DNA of 64,000 bases from Bradyrhizobium hereditatis. GTDB taxonomy: Bacteria; Pseudomonadota; Alphaproteobacteria; Rhizobiales; Xanthobacteraceae. The DNA is taken from the NCBI RefSeq assembly GCF_020329435.1, contig NZ_JAGKJK010000015.1, positions 62,001 through 126,000 of the forward strand. The letters are read 5' to 3'. The notes under the pieces were generated by a model that saw only the letters and a program-made list of their open reading frames with translations, was not told the DNA's origin and searched no databases. Positions 1 through 9,108 of the stretch are shown here, piece after piece; position 1 is the first letter of the stretch; every line of letters starts with the position of its first letter. Position numbers and translations under genes: made by a program.

Positions 1-1482
1 GTGCCGATTGCCAATCCACGCGGCAATCCCGATCATCTGAAACTGCTTGAAGACTGGATGAGGAGCTACGAGCCTGAAAAGCTGTTCGATGTGAATGGCC
101 GGCTCATGCCTGAGCTACAGGGGCTCGCGCCGACAGGCGAGCGCCGCATGGGAGCTAACCCCCACGCCAATGGCGGCCTGCTCAAACGCGAGCTCAAGCT
201 GCCGGACTTCCGCTCATATGCCATCGACGTCCCCAGCCCCGGCAGTGTTGTCGCCGAAGCCACGCGGGAGCTGGGAAAGTTGCTGCGGGACGTCGTCAAG
301 CTCAATGCGGATGCGCGCAATTTCCGGATCATGGGACCCGACGAAACTTCATCCAACCGGCTGGACGCGGTATTCGAGGCGACCGATCGCGTTTGGATGG
401 AGGGAATCGAACCCGATGACGTCCACCTTGCCCATGACGGTCGTGTGATGGAGGTCTTAAGCGAGCATCTCTGCCAAGGCTGGCTTGAAGGCTACTTGCT
501 CACCGGCCGACACGGCCTGTTCTCCTGCTATGAGGCCTTCATTCACATCGTCGATTCGATGTTCAACCAGCATGCCAAATGGCTGAAGGTCGCGCGCGCA
601 TTACCATGGAGACGCCCGATCGCTTCGCTGAATTATCTCCTCACTTCCCACGTCTGGCGCCAGGATCACAACGGCTTCAGCCATCAGGACCCCGGCTTTG
701 TCGACCTCGTCACCAACAAGAAAGCCGATGTCGTCCGCGTTTATCTGCCTCCGGATGCCAATACGCTGCTCTGCGTCGCGGATCATTGCTTGCGTACCTA
801 CAATCGCATCAACGTGATCGTTGCCGGCAAGCAGTCCGCCCCGCAATGGCTGTCGATGCACGAAGCGATCGTCCACTGCGAAGCGGGCATCGGCATTTGG
901 AAGTGGGCCGGGACGGAAACATCCACTGCCGATCCCGACGTGGTCATGGCCTGCGCCGGCGACGTTCCAACGCTGGAGACCCTGGCAGCGGTCGACCTGT
1001 TGCGCAAGGCGCTGCCGGAATTGAAGATCCGCGTTGTCAACGTGGTCGATCTGATGACGCTGCAGCCGAAGGAGCAACATCCGCACGGCCTCTCCGATCG
1101 CGATTTCGACACGCTCTTCACCCGCGATAAGCCGGTGATCTTCGCCTATCATGGCTACCCCTATCTGATCCACCGCCTGACCTATAAGCGCGCCAACCAT
1201 GCCGGCATGCATGTGCGCGGCTATGCGGAAGAAGGCACGACCACGACGCCGTTCGACATGGTGGTATTGAACGAGCTCGATCGCTTCCATCTCGCGATGG
1301 AAGCAATCGAGCGAGTCCCGGGGCTCGGCACCGCGGCCGCCCAAATCAAGCAGGAATTCCGCGATGCGTTGATCGAGCATTCGCGCTACGTGCGCGAACG
1401 TGGTGAGGACATGCCGCAAGTGCGGCAGTGGGTGTGGCCGAACAGCGCGGCAGGCACGACGCCGCGCGAGGCGGGAGACTAG
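1..1482 (+). CDS. xfp: Phosphoketolase, C-terminal part (5' end outside window)
   Basis: Thiamine-diphosphate enzyme that splits xylulose 5-phosphate and/or fructose 6-phosphate with phosphate into acetyl phosphate and a smaller sugar phosphate. The 493 visible residues match the middle and C-terminal part of the roughly 790-residue family. They include the QDHNGFSHQDPGF segment (residues about 220-232) and the C-terminal transketolase-like domain. Base 1 falls inside the gene: the first codon (GTG) is probably an internal valine, not a start. The acetate kinase start lies 35 bases downstream, so acetyl phosphate made here would be turned directly into acetate and ATP. Family assignment is firm; substrate preference cannot be read from the sequence. 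Confidence 0.95.
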   Translation: MPIANPRGNPDHLKLLEDWMRSYEPEKLFDVNGRLMPELQGLAPTGERRMGANPHANGGLLKRELKLPDFRSYAIDVPSPGSVVAEATRELGKLLRDVVKLNADARNFRIMGPDETSSNRLDAVFEATDRVWMEGIEPDDVHLAHDGRVMEVLSEHLCQGWLEGYLLTGRHGLFSCYEAFIHIVDSMFNQHAKWLKVARALPWRRPIASLNYLLTSHVWRQDHNGFSHQDPGFVDLVTNKKADVVRVYLPPDANTLLCVADHCLRTYNRINVIVAGKQSAPQWLSMHEAIVHCEAGIGIWKWAGTETSTADPDVVMACAGDVPTLETLAAVDLLRKALPELKIRVVNVVDLMTLQPKEQHPHGLSDRDFDTLFTRDKPVIFAYHGYPYLIHRLTYKRANHAGMHVRGYAEEGTTTTPFDMVVLNELDRFHLAMEAIERVPGLGTAAAQIKQEFRDALIEHSRYVRERGEDMPQVRQWVWPNSAAGTTPREAGD

Positions 1483-1517
1483 ATCCTGCGTCCGCAGCGA
1501 AGGCGAGGGAGGCCCTC

Positions 1518-2708
1518 ATGTCAGATGCCGTCCTGGTGCTCAACGCCGGCTCCTCCAGCATCAAGTTTGGCCTGTTTGACATCGCCTCGTCCGAACCGCA
1601 GTTGAAATGCAAGGGCCTGCTCGACGAGCAGGAGAAAGCACCGCGCCTGGTCGTGACCGACGCATCCGGCAAGCAGCTTTTCGAGAAACGCGGAAACACC
1701 GGCGAAGGCGAGGACCACGGCCTGTTCGCCGACATACTTGCCTGGACCGAGGACCATCTCGGCCGAGGCGGACTTGCCGGCGTGGGCCATCGCATCGTGC
1801 ATGGCGGCCGCGACTTTTCGGGCCCGGTCGTGATCGACGACGAAACTCTCGCGGCGCTGGAAAGATTGACACCGCTGGCGCCCCTGCACCAGCCACGCTG
1901 CCTGGCGCCCTTCCGGGCGGTGAAATCGCTGCGGCCGAAGCTGACGCAGATCGCTTGCTTCGATACCGCTTTCCATCACGGCCTGACGCCGCCGGCGAGC
2001 CGCTTCGCGATTCCGCGACATTTTGAAGAGCGCGGCATCCGCCGCTACGGCTTTCATGGGCTTTCCTTCGAATATATCGCAAGCCGCCTTACCGCACTTG
2101 CACCGGAATGGGCCCAAAAACGCACAGTGGTGGCTCATCTCGGCAATGGGGCAAGCCTCTGCGCCCTGCATGAGGGAAGAAGCGTGGACACCACGATGGG
2201 TCTGACCCCGCTCGATGGTCTGGTGATGGGGACGCGCTGCGGGGCCATCGACCCCGGCGTGCTGCTGTTCTTCTTGCAGGAAGAAGGCATGTCGGCCGAT
2301 GAGGTGCAGCATCTAGTGTACGAAAGATCCGGGCTTCTTGGCGTGTCTGGCGTGTCGGCCGACATGCGCGCGCTGCTGGCAAGCCGAGAGACTGCGGCGC
2401 GAGAAGCCATCGATCTATTCACCTTCCGCGTCGCGGGCAAAATCGCCGAGATGGCGAACACGCTCGCCGGACTTGATTGCTTGGTGTTCACCGGTGGCAT
2501 TGGTGAGCACGCCTCCGAGATCCGGCAACAGATTTGCGATCGTCTCGCCTGGCTGGGTGTTCGCCTTGACGACGCTGCCAATGCAGGCGGAGAGCAAAGC
2601 ATTGCAGCGGCGCACAGCAGCGTAGACGTACTGATCATCGCCACCAGCGAGGAGACGACTATTGCGCGGCAATGTCGCAGAGTTCTTAAGTCACAAGCGG
2701 AACTCTGA
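1518..2708 (+). CDS. ackA: Acetate kinase
   Basis: Interconverts acetyl phosphate + ADP and acetate + ATP; cytoplasmic, ASKHA fold. 396 residues, normal family length. Visible signatures are VLNAGSSSIKFG at residues 6-17 (family signature 1), RRYGFHGLS near 176 and the GNGAS phosphate loop near 208. I chose the ATG at 1518 because a GAGGGAGG Shine-Dalgarno lies just upstream and the protein then starts as acetate kinases do. A longer in-frame ATG at 1428 would add 30 unrelated residues and overlap the phosphoketolase. It is probably cotranscribed with the upstream phosphoketolase gene; transcription ends at the hairpin at 2861-2880. Confidence 0.96.
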   Translation: MSDAVLVLNAGSSSIKFGLFDIASSEPQLKCKGLLDEQEKAPRLVVTDASGKQLFEKRGNTGEGEDHGLFADILAWTEDHLGRGGLAGVGHRIVHGGRDFSGPVVIDDETLAALERLTPLAPLHQPRCLAPFRAVKSLRPKLTQIACFDTAFHHGLTPPASRFAIPRHFEERGIRRYGFHGLSFEYIASRLTALAPEWAQKRTVVAHLGNGASLCALHEGRSVDTTMGLTPLDGLVMGTRCGAIDPGVLLFFLQEEGMSADEVQHLVYERSGLLGVSGVSADMRALLASRETAAREAIDLFTFRVAGKIAEMANTLAGLDCLVFTGGIGEHASEIRQQICDRLAWLGVRLDDAANAGGEQSIAAAHSSVDVLIIATSEETTIARQCRRVLKSQAEL

Positions 2709-2855
2709 CGCGGGGATCACGGTAGCCAGCGTGCGATCGTCATGGAGATTGCCGGGCAGCGACTTCACATGGGTGACGAACTGTCCGCCCCGGGCGAGGA
2801 CAGTCGTGGTGGCGATGGAGGTTTTGACGCCGAACTCGTAAGACCGATAACAAAC

Positions 2856-2886
2856 AAAAAGCCCGGTCTTGCGACCGGGCTTTTCG
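2856..2886. terminator. Strong bidirectional intrinsic terminator between ackA and carD
   Basis: Perfect 8-bp stem (GCCCGGTC / GACCGGGC, 2861-2868 and 2873-2880) with a 4-base loop. It is flanked by A5 on the left and TTTTCG on the right, so a U-rich tail follows the stem on either strand. It sits between the convergent ackA and carD genes, 26 bases past the carD stop codon. Confidence 0.9.
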
Positions 2887-2906
2887 TTTCAATCCTTGGG
2901 ATCCTT

Positions 2907-3698
2907 TCAGGCGGCTTCGTCCGCCACGGCCGCATCGTCGCCATCGGCATCGACATCAGCCTCGTCGGCTTCGGCATCGGCCTCGGTCGCTTCGGCCTTG
3001 GCGCCGCGGCGCGGGCTCTTGGCGAGCTGGCTTTCGATTTCCTTGACCGCTTCGGTCTCCGTCGAGTGCTGGACGACGGCGATCTCGCGCGACAGCCGAT
3101 CGAGCGCCGCTTCATAGAGCTGGCGTTCAGAGTAGGACTGCTCGGGCTGCGATTCCGAACGGTAGAGATCGCGGACCACTTCGGCGATCGCGACGATGTC
3201 GCCCGAATTGATCTTCGCTTCGTACTCCTGCGCCCGGCGCGACCACATGGTCCGCTTGACGCGCGCACGGCCCTTCAGCGTCTCCAGCGCCTTCTTGACC
3301 AGCGCCGGCTCGGACAGCTTGCGCATGCCGACATTGGCGACCTTGGCGGTCGGCACGCGGAGCGTCATCTTGTCCTTCATGAAATTGATCACGAACAGCT
3401 CGAGCTTGGCGCCCGCGATCTCCTGCTCCTCGATCGCCAGGATCTGGCCGACACCGTGGGCGGGATAGACCACGAATTCGTTGGCCTTGAAGCCCTGACG
3501 CTGGGTCACGACCTTCTTCGGTTCCTCGACGCGCGGCGCGGCGGCAGCCGGCTTGTGGGCGGGAGCCTTCGGCGCAACGGCAGCCTTCGCAGGAGCGGCC
3601 TTCACAGTGGTCTTTGCGGGAGCCTTGGCAGCAACTTTCGCAGCAGAGGTCTTCGAACCCGACGCTTTCGCGGCGGTCTTGGCAGTCTTTTCTGGCAT
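2907..3698 (-). CDS. carD: CarD family transcriptional regulator
   Basis: Member of the CarD/CdnL family, which binds the RNA polymerase beta subunit and stabilises open complexes at sigma70-type promoters. With the ATG at 3698 it has 263 residues: a Lys/Ala-rich disordered tail (1-65), the RNAP-interacting Tudor-like domain (about 70-130, with FVVYPAHGVGQI), the helical DNA-binding part containing the conserved Trp152 (RTMWSRR), and a strongly acidic Ala/Asp/Glu C-terminus (about 233-263). The start is uncertain. The frame stays open upstream with the same Lys/Ala-rich composition, and GTG at 3851 or ATG at 3971 are possible; none has a strong Shine-Dalgarno. A separate gene from fdxA upstream, same strand. 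Confidence 0.93.
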   Translation of the reverse strand: MPEKTAKTAAKASGSKTSAAKVAAKAPAKTTVKAAPAKAAVAPKAPAHKPAAAAPRVEEPKKVVTQRQGFKANEFVVYPAHGVGQILAIEEQEIAGAKLELFVINFMKDKMTLRVPTAKVANVGMRKLSEPALVKKALETLKGRARVKRTMWSRRAQEYEAKINSGDIVAIAEVVRDLYRSESQPEQSYSERQLYEAALDRLSREIAVVQHSTETEAVKEIESQLAKSPRRGAKAEATEADAEADEADVDADGDDAAVADEAA

Positions 3699-4113
3699 TG
3701 CGCTTCTTTTGTTCTTGGAGGACTTTGCAGCCGAAACCTTCTTGGCGTCCTTCATGGGCGCCTTGGCACGGCCCTTGGTTGCGCTGCGGCTGGCCGGAGC
3801 GGCTTTTTTAACGGTCTTGGAAGCACTCTTTTTACGCGTTTTCTGTGACACAGCCTGCGCGCGGAACTGCCACGCCCCTGTTCGATGTTTTTTACGGAAA
3901 CCCACCGGGGCCAAGGATACGCATGGCCGGGATCGGCTTGTAATGTGCCCAATATAGCACATTTTCCGCAAAAATCAATGATTTACGGCCGGTTCCGGGC
4001 CTTTACGGGGCCGTTTCCGCCATAAGACCGCTAACAGGGTTAAATCCGAGAAGCCGGTTCGGTTCAGATTGGGGCCGAAGACAGGCTCAATGAGCCGCTA
4101 AGTTATCCACAAC

Positions 4114-4452
4114 CTAATCACCGCTGCCGGGTTCCTTGGAAAAATATTTCTCGAACTTGCCTTCCACACCCTCCCATTCTTTCGCGTCCGGTGGTGCGTC
4201 CTTCTTCTGGGTGATGTTGGGCCAGCTCTTGGCGTACTCCGTGTTGACCTCGAGCCACTTCTCCAGCCCCGGCTCTGTGTCGGGCTTGATGGCGTCGGCG
4301 GGGCACTCGGGTTCACAGACGCCACAGTCGATGCACTCGTCGGGATGGATGACCAGCATGTTCTCGCCCTCGTAGAAGCAGTCGACGGGGCAGACCTCAA
4401 CGCAGTCGGTGTATTTGCATTTGATACAGGCTTCAGTGACGACGTAAGTCAT
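4114..4452 (-). CDS. fdxA: 7Fe ferredoxin FdxA
   Basis: Small soluble electron carrier with one [3Fe-4S] and one [4Fe-4S] cluster. 112 residues, the usual length for the alphaproteobacterial FdxA group. Cluster cysteines are visible as Cys9, Cys17 and Cys21 in the first motif and as C40-x2-C43-x2-C46-x3-C50 in the second. The long C-terminal tail after residue 60 is typical of this seven-iron group. It lies downstream of the S4/helicase pair on the same strand, 147 bases from the S4 gene, an arrangement I recognise from related rhizobia. Confidence 0.95.
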   Translation of the reverse strand: MTYVVTEACIKCKYTDCVEVCPVDCFYEGENMLVIHPDECIDCGVCEPECPADAIKPDTEPGLEKWLEVNTEYAKSWPNITQKKDAPPDAKEWEGVEGKFEKYFSKEPGSGD

Positions 4453-4599
4453 CCAGCGCTCCGAATAAGACTCCGAACAAGGCAGCGAAACGGATCAGAT
4501 TTCCGGGGTTTGCGTAGCGCATGCGGTGCGCTGCCGCAAGGGAAGCAGCAAGCCTCTGCTAGCGGTTTTTCAGCCGGCTCGCGAGCCGTTTACGGCCAT

Positions 4600-4869
4600 T
4601 TACTGCTTGCCACTGTGCAATTCGTCATAGAGCACGCGCGCGGCCACCGCATCGCCCCGCCGCTCGGAAAACGCTACCACCTTTAGGATGCGCACGCCGC
4701 GATCGAGCCCGATCGTCAGGACGTCGCCGACCTTCACCGAATGGCCCGGCGCCATTTCGCGCACGCCGTTGATGCGCACATGACCGGCCTCGACCAGCGC
4801 GGCGGCCGAGGTGCGGGCCTTCACCACCCGCGCGTGCCACAGCCATTTGTCGAGACGCTGCCGCTCCAA
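4600..4869 (-). CDS. S4-domain RNA-binding protein (Hsp15-like)
   Basis: 89 residues. An S4 RNA-binding domain fills the N-terminal half: MERQRLDKWLWHARVVKART starts the domain and AGHVRINGVR carries the second part of the motif. Hsp15-type proteins of this family bind stalled 50S subunits carrying peptidyl-tRNA, so a role in ribosome rescue or rRNA binding is plausible but inferred. The start lies 13 bases beyond the stop of the large helicase gene, so the two are almost certainly cotranscribed. Confidence 0.88.
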   Translation of the reverse strand: MERQRLDKWLWHARVVKARTSAAALVEAGHVRINGVREMAPGHSVKVGDVLTIGLDRGVRILKVVAFSERRGDAVAARVLYDELHSGKQ

Positions 4870-4882
4870 TCAGTCCTCTTGA

Positions 4883-7800
4883 TTATTCCTTGCGGCCGGC
4901 AAGCTGTTCCTTCAGCGCCGCCAGCTTTGCAAACGGCGAATTCGGATCGATCGGCCGATCGCGGTCGCGCGGGCTCGCGCTGGTTGCCCACTGACGGTGC
5001 GAGGGACCAGACTCGCGCTTGTCGCGGCCGCCCTTGTCGCGTCCGCCGAACTCACGGCCGCCGCGCTCGCGATCACCCTTGTCGCGGCCACCCTTGCGAT
5101 CCTTATTGCGATCGAATTTCTCGCGGCGCTCCTCGCGGTCGCGGCCCTTGCCCTCGAAGCGCTCGCGCGGCGGGCGGTCCTGACGCACTTCCGCTGCTGG
5201 CGCGCCCTCCGCGGCCGGCGCGCTTGCTGCTTCGCCAGCTGCGCCCTCGCGCGGTTTTCTGAAATCGCCATGGCGTCGTCCGCGGCGATGACGCTGCGCG
5301 CCCTCGCCTTCGGCAGCCTGTGCGCCTTCGGCCGCGCGGCCGTGATGGCGCTGGCGATCGTGACGCGGGCGGCGCTCGTCGGGGCGGCCGCCGGGCCGCC
5401 AGACTTCGACGAGCTGCGGCTCGGCCGGCGTTTCGGCTTTTGCTTCAGTTTCGGGCTTGGCCTCAGTGCTCGCGGCTTCTGCGGGAGCAGCTTCGGCGGC
5501 AGCGCCTTCCGACGGCGCTTCGCTCGCGGTGGCGGGCTCGGCCGCAGCTTCCGCGGCGCTGACCGCTTCCGGCGTCTCTTGCTCCGGCGGCGCATCCATG
5601 ATCGCAGCTTCGGCGGGCGTGATCTCGGGGGCTGCGGGCTCTTCGGCAGCCTGCGCGATAGGCGTGACATCAGGCAGCAGTGATGCCGATGACACCGGCT
5701 CGCTCACAACCGGCACGTCAGTGGCGACTTCCTCAGCCGGCGTCTCCGACGTTGCTTCAGCGCTCGCCTCGACCGGCGGCGTTTCGGCAGCGACTGTCTC
5801 GACCACTTCCACCGGCTTGGGCGGCAGCGGCGGACGGCGCTCCATGCGATAGCCGAGCGCGCGCAGGATCGAGGCGAAATCTTCGCCGGCCGATCCCGTC
5901 AGCGAGGTCATCGCCTGCGTCACCACAAAGCCGCGGCCGTCGAACGCGCCGGCGGGCTTCTCGCCCGGCGAAGTCTCGCGCCACGCCAAAGCGGGCCGAA
6001 TGAGATCGGCGAGACGTTCCAGGATGTCGACGCGCACCGCGCGCTCACCGCACTGGCGATAGCCGAGCACGCGATAGGCATCGCGCGGCAGCGCCTTGTC
6101 GACCGGGAACGAGGTGCGGCCCGAGCTCGCCAGATGCTGCGCGCCCGACAGCGCCGACATGTCGACATTGTCCTGCTTCTCGGCCCAGAGCAGCGAAGCC
6201 AGCGCGCGCGCGGCGGGCTTGAGCAGCGCGGGGAAATAGATGTGGTAGGCGCCGAACCGCACGCCGTACTTTCGCAAGGTCGCGCGCGAGGTCTGGTCGA
6301 GATCCTTCATCTCGCTCGCGATCTTGCTGCGCTCCAAGACGCCGAGCGCCTCGACGAGCTGGAACGCGATGCCGCGTCCGATGCCGGTGATGTCCTCGGC
6401 CTTCGACAGCGCAAACAGCGGGCCCAGCAGTTTTTCGATATGCGTCTTCAGCCAGAGATCGAGCCGCGCCTGCACGGCTTCGCGCGGCGCGCCGGAGAGG
6501 CGCTCGTCGGAAATGATGCGGATGCGCGGATGCAGCGCATCGTCAGCGGCGACGAGTTTTGCCACGGCATCACCGGTCCAGCGGATGGTGCCCTCGGAGG
6601 TCAGCACGAACTGGTCGTCGGGGGCTGCGGCAAGTTTGCCCGCGCGCGCGTCGATCTCGCTGGCCAGCACCTGCTGCGCGGCCGCCTGCAACGCTTTCGC
6701 GTCAGAACCTGCCTCCGCCGCATCTGGCGCAAAGGTAAATCCATCGAGCCGGCCGATCGTATGGCCTTCAACAATCACTTCGCCGGTTTTGCCAATTTCC
6801 GTATTCAAAACTGAGTTCTCCCGCAGGCGGCGCATCAATACACTGGTCCGCCGGTCAACGAAACGCTCCGTTAAGCGTTCATGCAGCGCATCGGATAATT
6901 TATTTTCGATCTCCCGCGTCATCCCCTGCCAGTGGTCGGGGTCCGACAGCCAGTCCGGCCGGTTGGCGACGAAGGTCCAGGTGCGGATTTGCGCGATCCG
7001 GCCCGATAGCGTGTCAATATCGCCGGTAACGCGGTCGGCCTGGTCGACCTGGGCGGCGAACCATGCGTCCGGTATCCGACCTTTCTTCATCAGGAATGCA
7101 TAAAGCGTGGTCACGAGCTCGGCATGGGCAGCCGGCGCGATCTTGCGGTAATCCGGGATCGCGCAGGCGTCCCAGAGCCGCTCCACGGCGGCGGCGCCGT
7201 GAGCCATCTCCCGCACATCGCCGTCGCGGGCGGCATGATCGAGCACGCGCTGATCTTCCGCAATCGGCGCGCGGGTCAGCGCGTCGTGGCCCGGCGGCAG
7301 CGCCAGCGAGACCTGCAAGCTCCCGAGCGAGGAGAAATCGAGCCTCGAATTGCGCCATTGCAGCATTTTGACGCTGTCGAAGGTGTGGTTTTGCAGCGCG
7401 TTCACCAGTTCCGGCTCGAACGGTGCACAGCGCCCGGTCGTACCAAACGTGCCGTTGCGGGTGGCGCGCCCGGCGCGGCCCGCGATCTGCGCGAATTCCG
7501 CCGGCGTCAGCCGCCTGAACTGATAGCCGTCATACTTGCGGTCGGAGGCGAAGGCGACGTGATCGACGTCGAGGTTGAGGCCCATTCCCACTGCATCAGT
7601 AGCGACGAGATAGTCGACGTCGCCGTTCTGGAACATCGCGACCTGCGCGTTGCGCGTGCGTGGTGAGAGCGAGCCGAGCACGACGGCGGCGCCGCCATGC
7701 TGGCGGCGGATCAATTCGGCAATCGCATAGACTTCATCGGCCGAGAACGCGACGATCGCGGTTCGTCTTGGCTGGCGCGTGATCTTGCGGTCTCCGGCGA

Positions 7801-8290
7801 ATTCGAGCTGCGATAGCCTCGGACGCGTGATGATGGATGCGCCCGGCAACAGCCGCTCGATGATCGGGCGCATGGTGGCAGCGCCCAGCAGCAGCGTCTC
7901 GTCGCGGCCGCGGCGATGCAGGATGCGGTCGGTGAAGACATGCCCGCGCTCGAGATCCGCGGCGATCTGGATTTCATCGACAGCGAGAAACGACACGTCG
8001 AGATCGCGCGGCATCGCCTCGACGGTGGAAACCCAATAGCGCGGGTTCTTCGGCTTGATCTTCTCTTCGCCGGTGACGAGCGCGACGCTCTCGCTGCCCG
8101 CGCGATCCGCGATCTTGTTGTAGACCTCGCGCGCGAGCAGCCGTAGCGGCAGGCCGATCACGCCGGAGGAATGCGCCAGCATCCGCTCGATCGCCAGATG
8201 CGTCTTGCCGGTATTGGTCGGCCCGAGCACGGCAGTAACGCCCGCGCCGGGCGCGCGATCAATCGCGAACTTGGAAGGAGAGAAAGCCAT
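4883..8290 (-). CDS. Suv3-type DEAD/DEAH-like RNA helicase with long disordered tail
   Basis: Superfamily 2 helicase resembling the mitochondrial degradosome helicase Suv3. 1135 residues. The helicase core shows motif I GPTNTGKT (23-30), motif II DEIQ (105-108), TDAVGMGLNLDVDHV (about 231-245) and motif VI QIAGRAGR (268-275). A helical C-terminal part runs to about residue 810. From about 820 the chain becomes Ala/Glu/Pro-rich and acidic (to about 960), then Arg/Asp/Gly/Lys-rich (about 970-1110), ending in a short ordered-looking helix. Tails of that type commonly bind RNA or protein partners. Adjacent to the S4 RNA-binding gene, suggesting shared work on structured RNA; the actual substrate is unknown. 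Confidence 0.92.
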   Translation of the reverse strand: MAFSPSKFAIDRAPGAGVTAVLGPTNTGKTHLAIERMLAHSSGVIGLPLRLLAREVYNKIADRAGSESVALVTGEEKIKPKNPRYWVSTVEAMPRDLDVSFLAVDEIQIAADLERGHVFTDRILHRRGRDETLLLGAATMRPIIERLLPGASIITRPRLSQLEFAGDRKITRQPRRTAIVAFSADEVYAIAELIRRQHGGAAVVLGSLSPRTRNAQVAMFQNGDVDYLVATDAVGMGLNLDVDHVAFASDRKYDGYQFRRLTPAEFAQIAGRAGRATRNGTFGTTGRCAPFEPELVNALQNHTFDSVKMLQWRNSRLDFSSLGSLQVSLALPPGHDALTRAPIAEDQRVLDHAARDGDVREMAHGAAAVERLWDACAIPDYRKIAPAAHAELVTTLYAFLMKKGRIPDAWFAAQVDQADRVTGDIDTLSGRIAQIRTWTFVANRPDWLSDPDHWQGMTREIENKLSDALHERLTERFVDRRTSVLMRRLRENSVLNTEIGKTGEVIVEGHTIGRLDGFTFAPDAAEAGSDAKALQAAAQQVLASEIDARAGKLAAAPDDQFVLTSEGTIRWTGDAVAKLVAADDALHPRIRIISDERLSGAPREAVQARLDLWLKTHIEKLLGPLFALSKAEDITGIGRGIAFQLVEALGVLERSKIASEMKDLDQTSRATLRKYGVRFGAYHIYFPALLKPAARALASLLWAEKQDNVDMSALSGAQHLASSGRTSFPVDKALPRDAYRVLGYRQCGERAVRVDILERLADLIRPALAWRETSPGEKPAGAFDGRGFVVTQAMTSLTGSAGEDFASILRALGYRMERRPPLPPKPVEVVETVAAETPPVEASAEATSETPAEEVATDVPVVSEPVSSASLLPDVTPIAQAAEEPAAPEITPAEAAIMDAPPEQETPEAVSAAEAAAEPATASEAPSEGAAAEAAPAEAASTEAKPETEAKAETPAEPQLVEVWRPGGRPDERRPRHDRQRHHGRAAEGAQAAEGEGAQRHRRGRRHGDFRKPREGAAGEAASAPAAEGAPAAEVRQDRPPRERFEGKGRDREERREKFDRNKDRKGGRDKGDRERGGREFGGRDKGGRDKRESGPSHRQWATSASPRDRDRPIDPNSPFAKLAALKEQLAGRKE

Positions 8291-8329
8291 TATGTGCAGG
8301 TGTTTCTTTTAAGCGCTGGCGTTCAAGCC

Positions 8330-8449
8330 GTCATTGCGAGAAGCCACCGGGTCGCGCGAATGCGCGCCCGATGACAGGCTTCGCGACGAAGCAATCCAGC
8401 CATCCGCTATGCCGCGCCATGGATTGCTTCGCTTCGCTCGCAATGACGG
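8330..8449. repeat. Palindromic repeat, CATTGCGAG family (copy 1)
   Basis: Begins GTCATTGCGAG and ends CTCGCAATGAC, with the internal GCGACGAAGCAATCCA pairing with TGGATTGCTTCGC. Related copies lie at 19982, 21292 and 51115. This copy carries about 40 extra bases in the left arm compared with the shorter copies. Its position is just upstream of the helicase gene. Confidence 0.85.
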
Positions 8450-8779
8450 ATGCCTTTATCTGGTCGTCCGGCGTCGATTCCGCCAAATTTGTTTCACTTT
8501 GCGACGGCGATGCGGTCGCGGCTTAAGCTCTGGAACGAGTCTGGAACGAATCGCGTCCGAATCGCTGACTCCTCCCGAGACCCGATACGTTCACCGCAAC
8601 ATCTCGCGCTGAAGCGCACGGGGCGGCACTAGATCAAGTTTGTAGCGGCTCCACAAGCGGCGGTTTCGGTCCTAATTTCTTAAAGACGTGAGTCGAATCA
8701 GAAGTGGCGAAGAGTCAACATGATTCATGGCGGTTGCAGTGACGGTAACTGGCACCGGCGTCACCGCGAACGACGCTGC

Positions 8780-8887
8780 GCTCCCTCCCCCCTTGCGGGG
8801 GAGGGCTGGGGAGAGGGGTAAACCACACAACGAGCTCTGCCCGTGAAACCCCTCTCCCCAACCCTCCCCCGCAAGGGGGGAGGGAGC
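8780..8887. repeat. Palindromic repeat, CTCCCTCCCC family (copy C)
   Basis: GCTCCCTCCCCCCTTGCGGG opens and the reverse complement closes the element, around a loop of roughly 35 bases. The arms match those of the larger copies at 17492 and 18384, but the loop differs. It is a strong potential hairpin on both strands. Confidence 0.85.
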
Positions 8888-8976
8888 GATAGAATCTTCG
8901 TCCCTCACGTAATCTTCACAACGTGCGTCGGCTCATGTCCCCGGTCATTCGCGGATCTCTCCTCACGCGCCGCTGC

Positions 8977-9101
8977 GCTCCCTCGCCCCGCTCTTCGCGG
9001 GGAGAGGGTTGGGGTGAGGGGCTGTCTCCGCGAGTCGTGCGCGTGGAGAGAACCCCTCATCCGGCGCTTCGCGCCACCTTCTCCCGCAAGGGGAGAAGGG
9101 A
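8977..9101. repeat. Diverged CTCCCTC-family palindrome (copy D)
   Basis: Starts GCTCCCTCGCCCCGC, has an inner GGGGAGAGGGTTGGGG segment and ends in CTTCTCCCGCAAGGGGAGAAGG. It is less symmetric than copy C. It lies immediately beyond the stop codon of the DUF3108 gene (minus strand), where it could act as the gene's terminator. Confidence 0.7.
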
Positions 9102-9108
9102 CTAAGCC

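Larger units (their letters stand above)
8291..9108. other. 818-base gene-free stretch holding three palindromic repeats
   Basis: No credible coding sequence. It contains one element of the CATTGCGAG...CTCGCAATG family (8330-8449) and two elements of the CTCCCTCCCC...GGGGAGGGAG family (8780-8887, 8977-9101), listed separately. The helicase promoter should lie in the right-hand neighbourhood of 8291, but I could not pick convincing -35/-10 boxes. Confidence 0.8.

Noticed and set aside
2742..3848. Plus-strand frame of 368 codons opposite carD
   Set aside because: CarD motifs are on the minus strand. The plus frame is Arg/Gly/Leu-rich antisense sequence and crosses the terminator hairpin.
4453..4599. 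Possible small gene or RNA between fdxA and the S4 gene
   Set aside because: No start with a ribosome-binding site, no hairpin with T-tail, and no recognisable motif. Probably just the fdxA promoter region.
8533..8547. GAAC-N7-GAAC, the alphaproteobacterial LexA-box pattern
   Set aside because: It is more than 240 bases from the nearest start codon in the right orientation, and this short pattern is expected about twice by chance in 64 kb.
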